Source of the DNA: CAVXZE01 sp964615365
GTDB taxonomy: Bacteria; Myxococcota_A; UBA9160; UBA6930
Direction: 5' to 3'
DNA length: 64,000 bases
Assembly (NCBI GenBank): GCA_964615365.1
Contig: CAZTOU010000019.1
Span: 26,426-90,425 of the forward strand
Shown here one piece after another: positions 26,243 to 34,774 of this stretch. Position 1 is the stretch's first letter. Each line of letters begins with the position of its first letter. The notes beneath the pieces are model-generated. The model had not been told where the DNA came from and searched no databases. It was given only the letters and a program-made list of their open reading frames with translations. The translations under genes were made by a program, and so were the position numbers.

Positions 26243-27262
26243 ATGTCATCCCTGCAGCTCGGCCTTCAGCTCGGCTACTGGGGAGCAGAGCCCCCGCGAG
26301 ATCTCGTCGGCATCGCGCAGGAGGCGGAGCGGCTGGGCTACGACTCGGTCTGGACCGCGGAGTCGTGGGGCTCGGACGCGCTCACGCCGCTGGCCTGGAT
26401 CGGGGCGCACACCTCGAAGATCCGACTCGGGACCTCGGTCGTCCAGATCTCCGCGCGAGCCCCCACCGCGACCGCCATGGCCGCGCTGACGCTAGACCAC
26501 CTGTCGCAGGGGCGCGTGATCCTGGGCCTCGGGGTCTCGGGACCCCAGGTGGTGGAGGGTTGGTACGGTGCTCCGTTCGCGAAGCCCCTCTCGCGGAGCC
26601 GCGAGTACATCGACATCATCCGCCAGGTGCTGCGCCGCGAGGCGCCCGTCACCAGCGCGGGCGAGCACTACCCGCTGCCGTATACCGGAGAGGGATCCTG
26701 GAAGCTGGGGAAGCCGCTCCGCTCGATCGTGCACCCGCTCCGCGCCGATCTTCCCATCTTCCTGGGAGCCGAGGGGCCCAAGAACGTAGCCCTCGCGGCC
26801 GAGATCGCCGACGGCTGGCTGCCGCTCTACTACTCGCCAGATCGCCCCGAGGTCTACGCGGAGTCGCTCGCCAAGGCGAAGCCCGGCTTCGAGATCGCGC
26901 AGCTGGTGATGGTGTTCGTCACCGAAGACATCCAGATGGGGCTGCTACCGGTCAAGGAGATGCTGAGCCTCTACATCGGCGGGATGGGGGCGCGGAAGCG
27001 GAACTTCCACACCGAACTGATGGCCCGCATGGGCTTCGAGGAAGAGGCTCGGAGGATCCAGGACCTCTTCCTGGAGGACAGGCGGCAGGAGGCCGCCCTG
27101 GCGGTGCCCGATCGGTTCGCCGACGAGATCTCCCTGGTGGGCCCGGTCGAGCGGATCCGCGATCGCCTCGATGCCTGGCGAGAGACGCCGGTCACGACCC
27201 TTCTCATCGCCAACCAGGACCGGTCGGTGCTGCGAACGATGGCGGAGCTCGTTCTCGGCTAA
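26243..27262 (+). CDS. luciferase-like (LLM) F420-dependent oxidoreductase
   Basis: A 339-residue protein of the same barrel family as the gene at 22347 but only distantly similar. It reads like the F420-dependent LLM group: LGLQLGYWGAEPPRDLVGIA, GYDSVWTAESWGSDALTPL, IRLGTSVVQISARAP and LDHLSQGRVILGLGVSGPQV. Mycobacterial relatives are deazaflavin-dependent oxidoreductases. It ends the methyl-transfer cluster, 40 bases after the homocysteine methyltransferase. The reaction may oxidise the released product or the methylated substrate; that is inference. F420 biosynthesis genes are not in the window. Confidence 0.8.
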   Translation: MSSLQLGLQLGYWGAEPPRDLVGIAQEAERLGYDSVWTAESWGSDALTPLAWIGAHTSKIRLGTSVVQISARAPTATAMAALTLDHLSQGRVILGLGVSGPQVVEGWYGAPFAKPLSRSREYIDIIRQVLRREAPVTSAGEHYPLPYTGEGSWKLGKPLRSIVHPLRADLPIFLGAEGPKNVALAAEIADGWLPLYYSPDRPEVYAESLAKAKPGFEIAQLVMVFVTEDIQMGLLPVKEMLSLYIGGMGARKRNFHTELMARMGFEEEARRIQDLFLEDRRQEAALAVPDRFADEISLVGPVERIRDRLDAWRETPVTTLLIANQDRSVLRTMAELVLG

Positions 27263-27271
27263 ACGTTCGTT
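27262..27271. promoter_or_regulatory. decamer matching the TetR operator
   Basis: AACGTTCGTT lies just after the LLM stop and 88 bases before the radical SAM start, in an A/T-richer stretch. The same decamer forms part of the palindrome at 16471-16482 in front of the TetR gene. It may be a second target site; a chance match cannot be excluded. Confidence 0.3.
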
Positions 27272-27358
27272 CGGCCCCCAGTTTCACAGAAGTTTTTCAA
27301 TTGCCCAGGGCGGTACGTGCTACCTCGAATGGCAGGCAGGAGGAGGTGCGCAGCGGTC

Positions 27359-28900
27359 ATGAGGATCTACCTGGTTACGCCGGCGAATCCGCCCAGCTAC
27401 TGGACCTACGACGCGATCCTCTCCACCCTGGACGTCGATTGCCTCTTCCCCAACCTCTCCATGCCCACCGTGGCGGGTCTCACTCCACCGGAGTGCGAGG
27501 TGGTGCTCTGCGACGAGAACGTCGAGGCGATCGACTTCGATTTCGACGCGGACATCGTGGGCGTGACCGGCTTCATCGTCCACCGCGAGCGCATCCTGGA
27601 GATCGTCGACGAGTTCCGTCGCCGGGGGCGCTTCGTCGCGGTGGGTGGACCCTTCGCCTCACTCTGTCCCGATCAGCTACGCGACCGCTGTGACGCGCTC
27701 TTCGTCGGCGAGGCCGAGGCGACCTGGCCGCATTTCCTCCGGGATTTCGAGGCCGGGGTTCCCAAGAGCGAGTATCTCGCGGCCGAGAAGCCGGACCTCC
27801 GCGAGTCCCCCATGCCCCGTTTCGATCTGCTCAAGATCGATCGCTACCACGCGCTCACCATCCAATTCGCGCGCGGCTGCCCCTTCAACTGCGAGTTCTG
27901 CGACATCATCACCATGTACGGGCGGAAGCCGCGCATGAAGAGCGTCGAGCAGGTGATGGCCGAGATCCACGAGTGCCATCGCCTCGGCTCGCATCAGGTG
28001 TTCATCGTCGACGACAACTTCATCGGCAACAAGAAGAACGCCAAGGAGCTGCTGCGCGAGATCGCGCGCTTCGGGAGGGAGAACGACTACCCCATCGACT
28101 TCAACACCGAGGTGTCACTCGACGTCGCGATCGACGACGAGCTTCTGGAGCTGCTGCGCGAGGCGAATTTCACCACCGTCTTCATCGGCATCGAGAGCCC
28201 GCGGGTCGAGAGCCTGAAGGAGACCCGCAAGACCCAGAACCTCCGCGAAGACCTCGTGAAGAGCGTTCGCAAGGTGCAGTCCTACGGAATCCAGGTCCAG
28301 GCGGGAATGATCGTGGGCTTCGACCACGACGACCCCTTGATCTTCGACGAGCAGCTCCGATTCGCCGAAGAAGCGCGGATCCCCGTCTCCATGACCGGCA
28401 TGCTCCAGGCGCTGCCCAAGACCCCTCTGCACGAACGATTGAAGCGGGAGGGGAGGCTGGTCACGGAGTCGGGCGGCGACCAGTTCGCCTTCTCGAACAT
28501 CGTCCCGAAGCGGATGACGCGCATCGAATTCTTCCGCGGCTATCGCCGCCTGCTCCAGCGCCTCTACTCGTTCCGGAGCTATCGGAAGCGAACCCGCCAA
28601 TTCCTGCTCCATCGCGGCGAGCATCTCGAGCAGGGCCTCTCCTTGCACCCCGGCGACCTCCGCCTGCTCGGGCGGATCCTTCGAGACACGGTGCTGCGCG
28701 GCGGTCTGCGCCGCGCCGGCTTCACCATCTCGTTGCTCGTCGAGATCCTGATCCGGCGTCCCGCCCGCTTCAAGGATGCGGTCTCCTTCGCGATCCTCCA
28801 CAAGGCCTTCGACGAGTACCTGCGGGCGCTCGGCGAGCAGCTGGATCGCATCATCGTCTCTCTCGAGCGCGAGGCGATGGAGGCCGCTGAATCGGAGTGA
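27359..28900 (+). CDS. B12-binding radical SAM protein (DUF4070 type)
   Basis: ATG at 27359 follows AGGAGGAGG with 10-base spacing; two upstream in-frame ATGs lack sites. The 513 residues comprise a cobalamin-binding domain (about 1-140: DFDADIVGVTGFIVHRERIL, RFVAVGGPFASL), then a radical SAM core with RGCPFNCEFCDI (Cys174, 178, 181 binding the 4Fe-4S cluster) and VFIVDDNFIGNKKNAKELL, then a long helical C-terminus of the DUF4070 type. B12-radical SAM enzymes usually methylate unactivated carbon or rearrange the carbon skeleton; relatives include hopanoid and bacteriochlorophyll methylases. Target unknown. It is downstream of a cobalamin-using methyl-transfer cluster and so shares its cofactor need. 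Confidence 0.85.
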   Translation: MRIYLVTPANPPSYWTYDAILSTLDVDCLFPNLSMPTVAGLTPPECEVVLCDENVEAIDFDFDADIVGVTGFIVHRERILEIVDEFRRRGRFVAVGGPFASLCPDQLRDRCDALFVGEAEATWPHFLRDFEAGVPKSEYLAAEKPDLRESPMPRFDLLKIDRYHALTIQFARGCPFNCEFCDIITMYGRKPRMKSVEQVMAEIHECHRLGSHQVFIVDDNFIGNKKNAKELLREIARFGRENDYPIDFNTEVSLDVAIDDELLELLREANFTTVFIGIESPRVESLKETRKTQNLREDLVKSVRKVQSYGIQVQAGMIVGFDHDDPLIFDEQLRFAEEARIPVSMTGMLQALPKTPLHERLKREGRLVTESGGDQFAFSNIVPKRMTRIEFFRGYRRLLQRLYSFRSYRKRTRQFLLHRGEHLEQGLSLHPGDLRLLGRILRDTVLRGGLRRAGFTISLLVEILIRRPARFKDAVSFAILHKAFDEYLRALGEQLDRIIVSLEREAMEAAESE

Positions 28901-29010
28901 GCTTTGACGGCCCCGGTCTCCGCCATGGCCCACGCCGCGAGCTGGTGACGAGTGCGGTCTGCAGTAGGCTTCCGTCGCCAGTGGATCGAAGCGGAATGAC
29001 GGGAGGAGCA

Positions 29011-30768
29011 ATGGGAAAGATCGACGGCGGTGCGATGCTGGTCCGGGTTCTCGAGCGGGCGGGGATCGATACCCTCTTCACACTGCACGGCGGACATCTG
29101 GACGCGATCTTCCAGGCGGCTTCCGAGGGCGGGATGCGTCTCGTCGACACCCGCCACGAGCAGGCGGCCGGACACGCCGCCGACGGCTGGGCCCGCACCA
29201 CCGGCAGGCCGGGTGTGGCCATCGTCACCGCCGGCCCCGGCATGACGGACTGCGTCACGGCCATCGCGAATGCGTACCTCGATTGCGTGCCCACCCTCTT
29301 CATCGCCGGTGCCGCGCCGCTGCGCGAGGCGGAGATGTTGCCCCTCCAGGGGGGCATCGATCAGGTGGCGATGGTCGCCCCCATCACCAAGTGGGCCCAT
29401 CGGGTGACCAACACCGAGCGGATTCCGGATCTGGTTGCACAGGCGCTCCGGGTCGCGAGCTCGGGGAGACCGGGCCCGGTGTTTCTGGAGATTCCCATCG
29501 ACGTGCTCTTCTCGCGGGTGGAGGAGTCTTCCGTCGATTTCCCGGAGAAGATCCTTGCGGATTCCGTGCCGGCCCCGGCGCCGGAGGTCATCGAGCGCGC
29601 CATCGAGTGGCTCCACGCCGCAGAGCGCCCGGCGATCTTTGCAGGAGGCGGCGCCTGGTTCTCGGGGGTGGGGGACGATCTCCTCGCCTTCGCGGAGCGG
29701 ACGGGTACGCCGGTCTTCTCCAATGCGAAGGCACACGGTCTGGTGCCCGGGGATCACCCGCTCTCGGGCCGCGGCTTTCCGCACCTCGCCATCGCGGCCG
29801 GAATGGGGATCGGTGAGGCCGACCTGGTGCTGCTGCTCGGAACCCGGCTGGGTCTGTTCACCGGCGGGAAGGGTGCGCGGCTGATTCCCGCCGAGGCGCG
29901 CCTGATCCAGATCGACATCGCCGCCGAGGAGATCGGTCGCAACCGCACCGTGGACCTCGGCATCGTCGCCGACTGTCGCGAGACGGTCCGTGCCCTCGAC
30001 GCCGCCGCATCGGGCCGGGAGTGGCCGGATCGCAGCGCGTGGGCGGAGGGGATCCGCCAGGTGCGCGAAGGGCACCGCGCCATGTTCGCCGCCGCGCTTA
30101 CGAACCAGAAGCCGCCGATCCATCCCTACCGGCTCGCGTCCGAGATCGCGCGGGCGCTCCCCCGCGACGCCATCGTCGCGGCCGACGGAGGTGAGACCTC
30201 CTCCTGGATGGAGACGGTCGCCGAGGTGCACGGCGGTGGGCACTACATGTCCCACGGCTACCTCGGATGCCTCGGCACCGGCATGCCCTTCGCGATCGCC
30301 GCCAAGGTCGCCCACCCCGATCGGCCGGTCCTCTGCATCGTCGGCGACGGATCGGTGGGTCTCAACTTCTCCGAGTTCGACACCATGGTGAGACATGGGC
30401 TCGCGATCGTGACGGTGGTCAACAACGACCAGCTCTGGGGCATGTCCGCCCACGGGCAGGATCTCATCTACGGCAAGGAGCGGCGCGTGGTGACGGAGCT
30501 CGCGCCCACGCGCTACGACCAGGCCGCCGCCGGCTTCGGCTGTCACGGGGAGCAGGTGGTGGAGCCCGCAGATCTTCCGGCCGCCCTGGAGCGCGCCTTC
30601 GCCAGCGGGAAGCCAGCCTGCGTGAACGTCATGACGGACGGATCGGTGATCGCCCCCATCACCCTCGCGATGGTCGGCAGCTTGAATCAATCGTCGGAGG
30701 AATCCGGCGCCGAAGGCGGCAACGACGAGAGCATCCAGATTCCCTACTACGAGGATTTGAAGGAGTAG
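29011..30768 (+). CDS. thiamine diphosphate-dependent enzyme (acetolactate synthase-like)
   Basis: The ATG at 29011 after GGGAGGAGCA gives 585 residues; an ATG at 28996 is an alternative. Three ThDP-family domains are seen: the PYR domain with the catalytic Glu in DTRHEQAAGHAADG, the central domain (GLFTGGKGARLIPAEARLIQID), and the PP domain with CIVGDGSVGLNFSEFDTMVR and, 20 residues later, VVNNDQLWGM, the GDG-N30-NN diphosphate/Mg site. It is in the acetolactate synthase, oxalyl-CoA decarboxylase and benzoylformate decarboxylase group; the exact reaction is not assignable. It sits 110 bases after the radical SAM gene and may form the end of that transcription unit. Confidence 0.85.
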   Translation: MGKIDGGAMLVRVLERAGIDTLFTLHGGHLDAIFQAASEGGMRLVDTRHEQAAGHAADGWARTTGRPGVAIVTAGPGMTDCVTAIANAYLDCVPTLFIAGAAPLREAEMLPLQGGIDQVAMVAPITKWAHRVTNTERIPDLVAQALRVASSGRPGPVFLEIPIDVLFSRVEESSVDFPEKILADSVPAPAPEVIERAIEWLHAAERPAIFAGGGAWFSGVGDDLLAFAERTGTPVFSNAKAHGLVPGDHPLSGRGFPHLAIAAGMGIGEADLVLLLGTRLGLFTGGKGARLIPAEARLIQIDIAAEEIGRNRTVDLGIVADCRETVRALDAAASGREWPDRSAWAEGIRQVREGHRAMFAAALTNQKPPIHPYRLASEIARALPRDAIVAADGGETSSWMETVAEVHGGGHYMSHGYLGCLGTGMPFAIAAKVAHPDRPVLCIVGDGSVGLNFSEFDTMVRHGLAIVTVVNNDQLWGMSAHGQDLIYGKERRVVTELAPTRYDQAAAGFGCHGEQVVEPADLPAALERAFASGKPACVNVMTDGSVIAPITLAMVGSLNQSSEESGAEGGNDESIQIPYYEDLKE

Positions 30769-30798
30769 CGGGCCGGTGAGAAGAGCCGGTCGGGCTCC

Positions 30799-32535
30799 CT
30801 AGGCCTTCGCCTTCTTGGCGATCTTGGCCCAGGTGTCCCGGAGCGTGACGGTGCGGTTTAGGACCAGAGCCCCTTCGGTGGAGTCCGGGTCGACGCAGAA
30901 ATAGCCCTGCCGCTCGAACTGGTAGTGGCTTCCAGAACTGGCGCCGGCCAAGCTCGGCTCCACGCGGCAGCCGGAGAGGACCGCGAGCGAATCCGGGTTC
31001 AGGCAGTCGGTGAAGTCCTCTCCTTCGCCGACGTCGTCAGGATCCTCCCGGGTGAAGAGGACGTCGTAGAGACGGATCTCCGCCTCCCGCGCGTGGGCTG
31101 CCGAGACCCAGTGGAGGGTGCCCCGAACCTTGCGGCCGTCGGGGGCATCGCCGCCCCGGGTGGCGGGATCGTAGGTGCAGCGCAGCTCGACGATCTCACC
31201 GCTCTCCTCGTCCTTCCTGACGCCGACGCAGGTGATGAAATAGGCGTAGCGGAGGCGCACCTCGCGACCGGGGGCGAGCCGGAAGAACTTCTTCGGGGGG
31301 TCTTCCAGGAAGTCGTCCCGTTCGATGTAGAGGACCCGGGAGAAGGGGACCTCGCGCGTACCCATCCCGGCATCCTCGGGATTGTTCACCGCCGGAAGCT
31401 CCTCCACCTGATCCTCGGGGTAGTTCTCGATGACCACGCGGAGCGGGTGGAGCACGGCCATCGCCCGCGGGGCCCGCCGGTTCAGGTCCTCGCGGATGGC
31501 GTGCTCGAGTCGGGCGAGCTGGATGACGTTCTCGCGCCGAGCCACGCCGATCCCCTCGCAGAAGCTGCGGATCGAGGCGGGGGTGTAGCCCCTGCGGCGG
31601 AGACCCGAGAGGGTCGGCATGCGCGGGTCGTCCCAGCCGGCGACGTGCCCCTCTTCCACGAGCCTGCGCAGCCGGCGCTTGCTCACGATGGTGTGGCTCA
31701 GGTTGAGGCGGGCGAACTCGATCTGCTCGGGGCGCGAGGGGGCGTCGACCTGCTCGATGATCCAATCGTAGAGGGGGCGCCGGTCGACGAACTCGAGCGA
31801 GCAGAGCGAGTGGGTGATGTGCTCGATCGCGTCGGAGAGGCTGTGGGCGAAGTCGTACATCGGGTAGATGGGCCAGGCGTCGCCGGTGCGGTGGTGCGGG
31901 GCGGCGACGATCCGGTACAGGATCGGATCCCGCATCGGGAGCACCGGAGAGGCCATGTCGATCCTGGCGCGGAGCGTCCGGGCGCCGGGCTCGAACTCGC
32001 CGGCGCGCATGCGCCGGAACAGCTCGAGATTCTCCTGCACGGAGCGCGCCCGGTAGGGGCTCTCGATTCCGGGCGTGGTGAGCGTCCCACGGCGCTCGAG
32101 GATCTCCTCGGAGCTGAGATCGCAGACGAAGGCCCTGCCCCTCTCGATCAGCTGCAGGGCAAACTGGTAGAGCTGCTCGAAGTAGTCCGACGTGAAGTAG
32201 AGATGCTCTCCCCATTCGATACCCAGCCAGCGAAAGTCGCGAAGCTGCGCCTCGACGTACGACGCCTCCTCGGCGCTCGGATTGGTGTCGTCGAAGCGCA
32301 GGTGGAAGACGCCGCCCTCGAAATCCTGGGCGATGCCGTAGTTGAGGAAGATGGCCTTGGTGTGGCCGATGTGCAGGAAGCCGTTCGGCTCGGGGGGGAA
32401 GCGGGTGACGATGCGGCCGCCGTGCTTGTCCGTCTCCAGGTCGCTGCGGATGATGCTGCGAATGAAATCATCGGGGTGCGTCGAATGGTCCGCGGACAAC
32501 GGGCTCCTCTCTCCCTGGCCTTTGGCGGCGGCCAA
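30799..32535 (-). CDS. glnS: glutaminyl-tRNA synthetase
   Basis: A 578-residue class I synthetase, close to the family's usual 550-580. The signature RFPPEPNGFLHIGHTKA has HIGH at residues 55-58, LRFDDTNP follows, and VSKRRL at about 284-289 is the KMSKS-type loop. GWDDPRMPTLSGLRRRGY and REDLNRRAPRAMAVL are diagnostic of GlnRS rather than GluRS. Two beta-barrel anticodon-binding domains fill the C-terminus. It charges tRNA-Gln directly, so the organism need not rely on GatCAB for glutamine. It stands as a single minus-strand gene; the 183 bases upstream hold no gene I trust. Confidence 0.95.
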   Translation of the reverse strand: MAAAKGQGERSPLSADHSTHPDDFIRSIIRSDLETDKHGGRIVTRFPPEPNGFLHIGHTKAIFLNYGIAQDFEGGVFHLRFDDTNPSAEEASYVEAQLRDFRWLGIEWGEHLYFTSDYFEQLYQFALQLIERGRAFVCDLSSEEILERRGTLTTPGIESPYRARSVQENLELFRRMRAGEFEPGARTLRARIDMASPVLPMRDPILYRIVAAPHHRTGDAWPIYPMYDFAHSLSDAIEHITHSLCSLEFVDRRPLYDWIIEQVDAPSRPEQIEFARLNLSHTIVSKRRLRRLVEEGHVAGWDDPRMPTLSGLRRRGYTPASIRSFCEGIGVARRENVIQLARLEHAIREDLNRRAPRAMAVLHPLRVVIENYPEDQVEELPAVNNPEDAGMGTREVPFSRVLYIERDDFLEDPPKKFFRLAPGREVRLRYAYFITCVGVRKDEESGEIVELRCTYDPATRGGDAPDGRKVRGTLHWVSAAHAREAEIRLYDVLFTREDPDDVGEGEDFTDCLNPDSLAVLSGCRVEPSLAGASSGSHYQFERQGYFCVDPDSTEGALVLNRTVTLRDTWAKIAKKAKA

Positions 32536-32718
32536 GGCGGGATTGTATGGATTCTGGACTGCGAAATCCCGGCGTTCTGCTCTGGAGGCTCGGGATTGGC
32601 GCGGTCGACGTCGGCTCCGCGATCTCGGTCGCGGCGCAGGTGCTCACCGGTCAGCACATGCTGGAGGCGCCCTGGGTGATGCTGAGCAACTCGCTCCACG
32701 TCCCCGCCGATGTGAGCG

Positions 32719-33591
32719 TCAGCCCTTGTAGCGGGCGTCCTCCTGGTAGCGTTCTTCGACTCCGATCAGCTGGTTGAACTCGTCGAAGCGCATCATGCGG
32801 TCCTCGAGTCCGCGGGTCGAGGCGTTGGCGCGGAGGTGCCGGTAGGTCTCTTCGAGCGCTCGCGCCGAGGCGTAGAGCCCCGAGAGCACGAAGCCGACGC
32901 TGAAGAACCCCATCTCCTGGAGTTCTTCGATGCTACAGAGCGGTGTCTTGCCCCCCTCGATCAGGTTCACAGCCAGAGGGGGCGGGAGTTCGGAGCCGAT
33001 CCGCCGTAGCTCCTCCACGGATCGCGGTCCCTCGACGAAGAGCACGCTGGCCCCGGCCTCCTTGTATCGTTTCGCCCTCTCGATGGCCTCGTCGATCCCG
33101 TGGGTCTCCAGCGCGTCGGTGCGCGCGGTGATGACGAAAGAGGCGTCGCCTCGGGCGTCCACCGCGGCGCGGAGCTTGGCCACGTGCTCCTCGGCGGACA
33201 CCACCTCCTTGCCCCTCATGTGTCCGCACCGCTTCGGCCAGACCTGATCCTCCAGCAGCACTCCGCGGGCGCCTATGCCGATCAGCTCGCGCACCATTCG
33301 TTTCACGTTCAGCGGCCCGCCGTAGCCGGTATCCCCGTCGACGATCACGCCGATCTTCACGGTGCCGATCACGCGCCGGGCCGTGTCGAGAACCTCGGTC
33401 TGGGTGAGCAGGCCGAAGTCCGGCTCGCCCAGGAGGGAGGCGGCGACGCCGTAGCCGGTCAGCACTACCCCGGGAAAACCGGCGCGCTCCGCGAGCTTGG
33501 CGGAGAGCGCGTCGTAGACCCCCGGGACGATCATCATCTCACCGGACGCCACCAGGGGATGAACGTCTCCGCCGCCTACTTGATTCGCCAT
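32719..33591 (-). CDS. PEP mutase/isocitrate lyase superfamily enzyme
   Basis: The ATG at 33591 is preceded by GAGGAG; an ORF extension further upstream has no homologous content. The 290 residues hold the superfamily motifs: GVYDALSAKLAERAGFPGVVLTGYG, IVDGDTGYGGPLNV (metal site) and LLEDQVWPKRCGHMRGKEV with the catalytic-loop KRCGH of isocitrate and 2-methylisocitrate lyases. Candidates are methylisocitrate lyase or a carboxyphosphonate mutase-type enzyme. It cleaves or rearranges a small carboxylate in the cytoplasm. It is divergent from an SDR gene over 163 bases. Confidence 0.85.
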   Translation of the reverse strand: MANQVGGGDVHPLVASGEMMIVPGVYDALSAKLAERAGFPGVVLTGYGVAASLLGEPDFGLLTQTEVLDTARRVIGTVKIGVIVDGDTGYGGPLNVKRMVRELIGIGARGVLLEDQVWPKRCGHMRGKEVVSAEEHVAKLRAAVDARGDASFVITARTDALETHGIDEAIERAKRYKEAGASVLFVEGPRSVEELRRIGSELPPPLAVNLIEGGKTPLCSIEELQEMGFFSVGFVLSGLYASARALEETYRHLRANASTRGLEDRMMRFDEFNQLIGVEERYQEDARYKG

Positions 33592-33754
33592 GCCTTCGGT
33601 TCTCCTCGTCGCGAAATGTACCCAGCTCCGGATGGCTCCGCTGCTCGGTTTCCCCCAACCACCGGTCAGATTGACCTCGCTTCGGGGGAAGGCGAGTATT
33701 GAAGCCCGCTGCAGGCAGACTGGGAACGCCGGAGTGCGGTCGACGGAGGTTCGG

Positions 33755-34633
33755 ATGAAGGAGTTCAGGAACAAGATCGCAGTGGTGACCGGTGGCGCCA
33801 GCGGGATCGGTCTCGCCATGGCCGAGCGGTTCGCCCGCGAGGGGATGAAGCTGGTGCTCGCCGACGTGGAGAAGAGCACTCTCGACGAGGTCACCGCGAG
33901 ATTCCGGGCGGACGGAGTCGAGGTGCTCGGTGTTCAGACCGACGTTTCCGATGCCGAGCAGATGGATGCGCTCGGGGCGGCCACACTGGACGCCTTCGGC
34001 GCCGCGCATGTCGTCTGCAACAACGCCGGCGTCGAGACCACGGGCGTCACCTGGCAGCTCACCACCGCGGACTGGCAGTGGGTGCTCGGCGTGAACCTCT
34101 GGGGCGTGATCCACGGGATCCGCGTCTTCACCCCGGGTCTCGTCGCCCAGGGTGAGGGTCACATCGTCAACACCGCATCGATGGCGGGCCTGGTGTCGGT
34201 GCCGGGACTCGGTCCTTACTGCGTGACCAAGCACGGCGTCGTCACGCTGTCGGAGACCCTCCACGGAGAGCTGGCTGCGACCGGCTCCAAGGTGGGGGTG
34301 TCGGTGGCGTGTCCGGCCTGGGTGCAGACGGGAATCTTCGAGTCCGACCGCAACCGACCGGCGGTCCTCGCGAATCCGGAGACCGAGAGGAGAGCGCAAC
34401 GCCGGGAAGAGCAGCGGCAGCTCGGGGCGGCGATCCTCTCCACGGGCATCACCGCCTCGGAGGTGGCGGACAAGGTCTTCGAGGCCATCGTCGAAGAGCG
34501 CCTCTACGTGCTCACGCACGAGATGACTGCGCCGGCCGTCCAGGCTCGCATGACCAGCATCATCGAGGGCCGCAACCCGGAGCCGCTCCTGGCTCCAGGC
34601 GATGGCCCGAGCTTCATCGATCCGATCGAATGA
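33755..34633 (+). CDS. SDR family oxidoreductase
   Basis: ATG at 33755 follows GGAGGT by 4 bases. The 292 residues show the classical SDR pattern: VVTGGASGIGLAMAERF (cofactor glycine loop), CNNAGVETT, the Ser of NTASMAGLVS, and YCVTKHGVV with catalytic Tyr and Lys. The acidic residue after strand 2 (LADVEKS) favours NAD(H). About 40 residues at the C-terminus are longer than in the basic fold. It probably oxidises or reduces an alcohol/ketone; the substrate is not identified. The peroxiredoxin-glutaredoxin gene follows after 141 bases. Confidence 0.85.
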   Translation: MKEFRNKIAVVTGGASGIGLAMAERFAREGMKLVLADVEKSTLDEVTARFRADGVEVLGVQTDVSDAEQMDALGAATLDAFGAAHVVCNNAGVETTGVTWQLTTADWQWVLGVNLWGVIHGIRVFTPGLVAQGEGHIVNTASMAGLVSVPGLGPYCVTKHGVVTLSETLHGELAATGSKVGVSVACPAWVQTGIFESDRNRPAVLANPETERRAQRREEQRQLGAAILSTGITASEVADKVFEAIVEERLYVLTHEMTAPAVQARMTSIIEGRNPEPLLAPGDGPSFIDPIE

Positions 34634-34774
34634 TGAGGAGGTCGGGTTCTCGCCCGTCGCCCGCATCCCGGCGGGGATGATGCGTCGCGCCGATGGGACG
34701 GCGGCCCGAGACCGCGAGTTCCTGTTGCGACGGCTTGGGGAACTGCCACAATCCGACCCGAGGAGGAGAGCGTG

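Noticed and set aside
28579..30690. 703-residue open frame on the minus strand
   Set aside because: Antisense shadow of the radical SAM and ThDP genes; composition is low-information and no motif is present.
32547..32777. 76-residue plus-strand frame upstream of glnS
   Set aside because: No ribosome site, and it overlaps the end of the PEP mutase-like gene; hydrophobic stretch is suggestive but unsupported.
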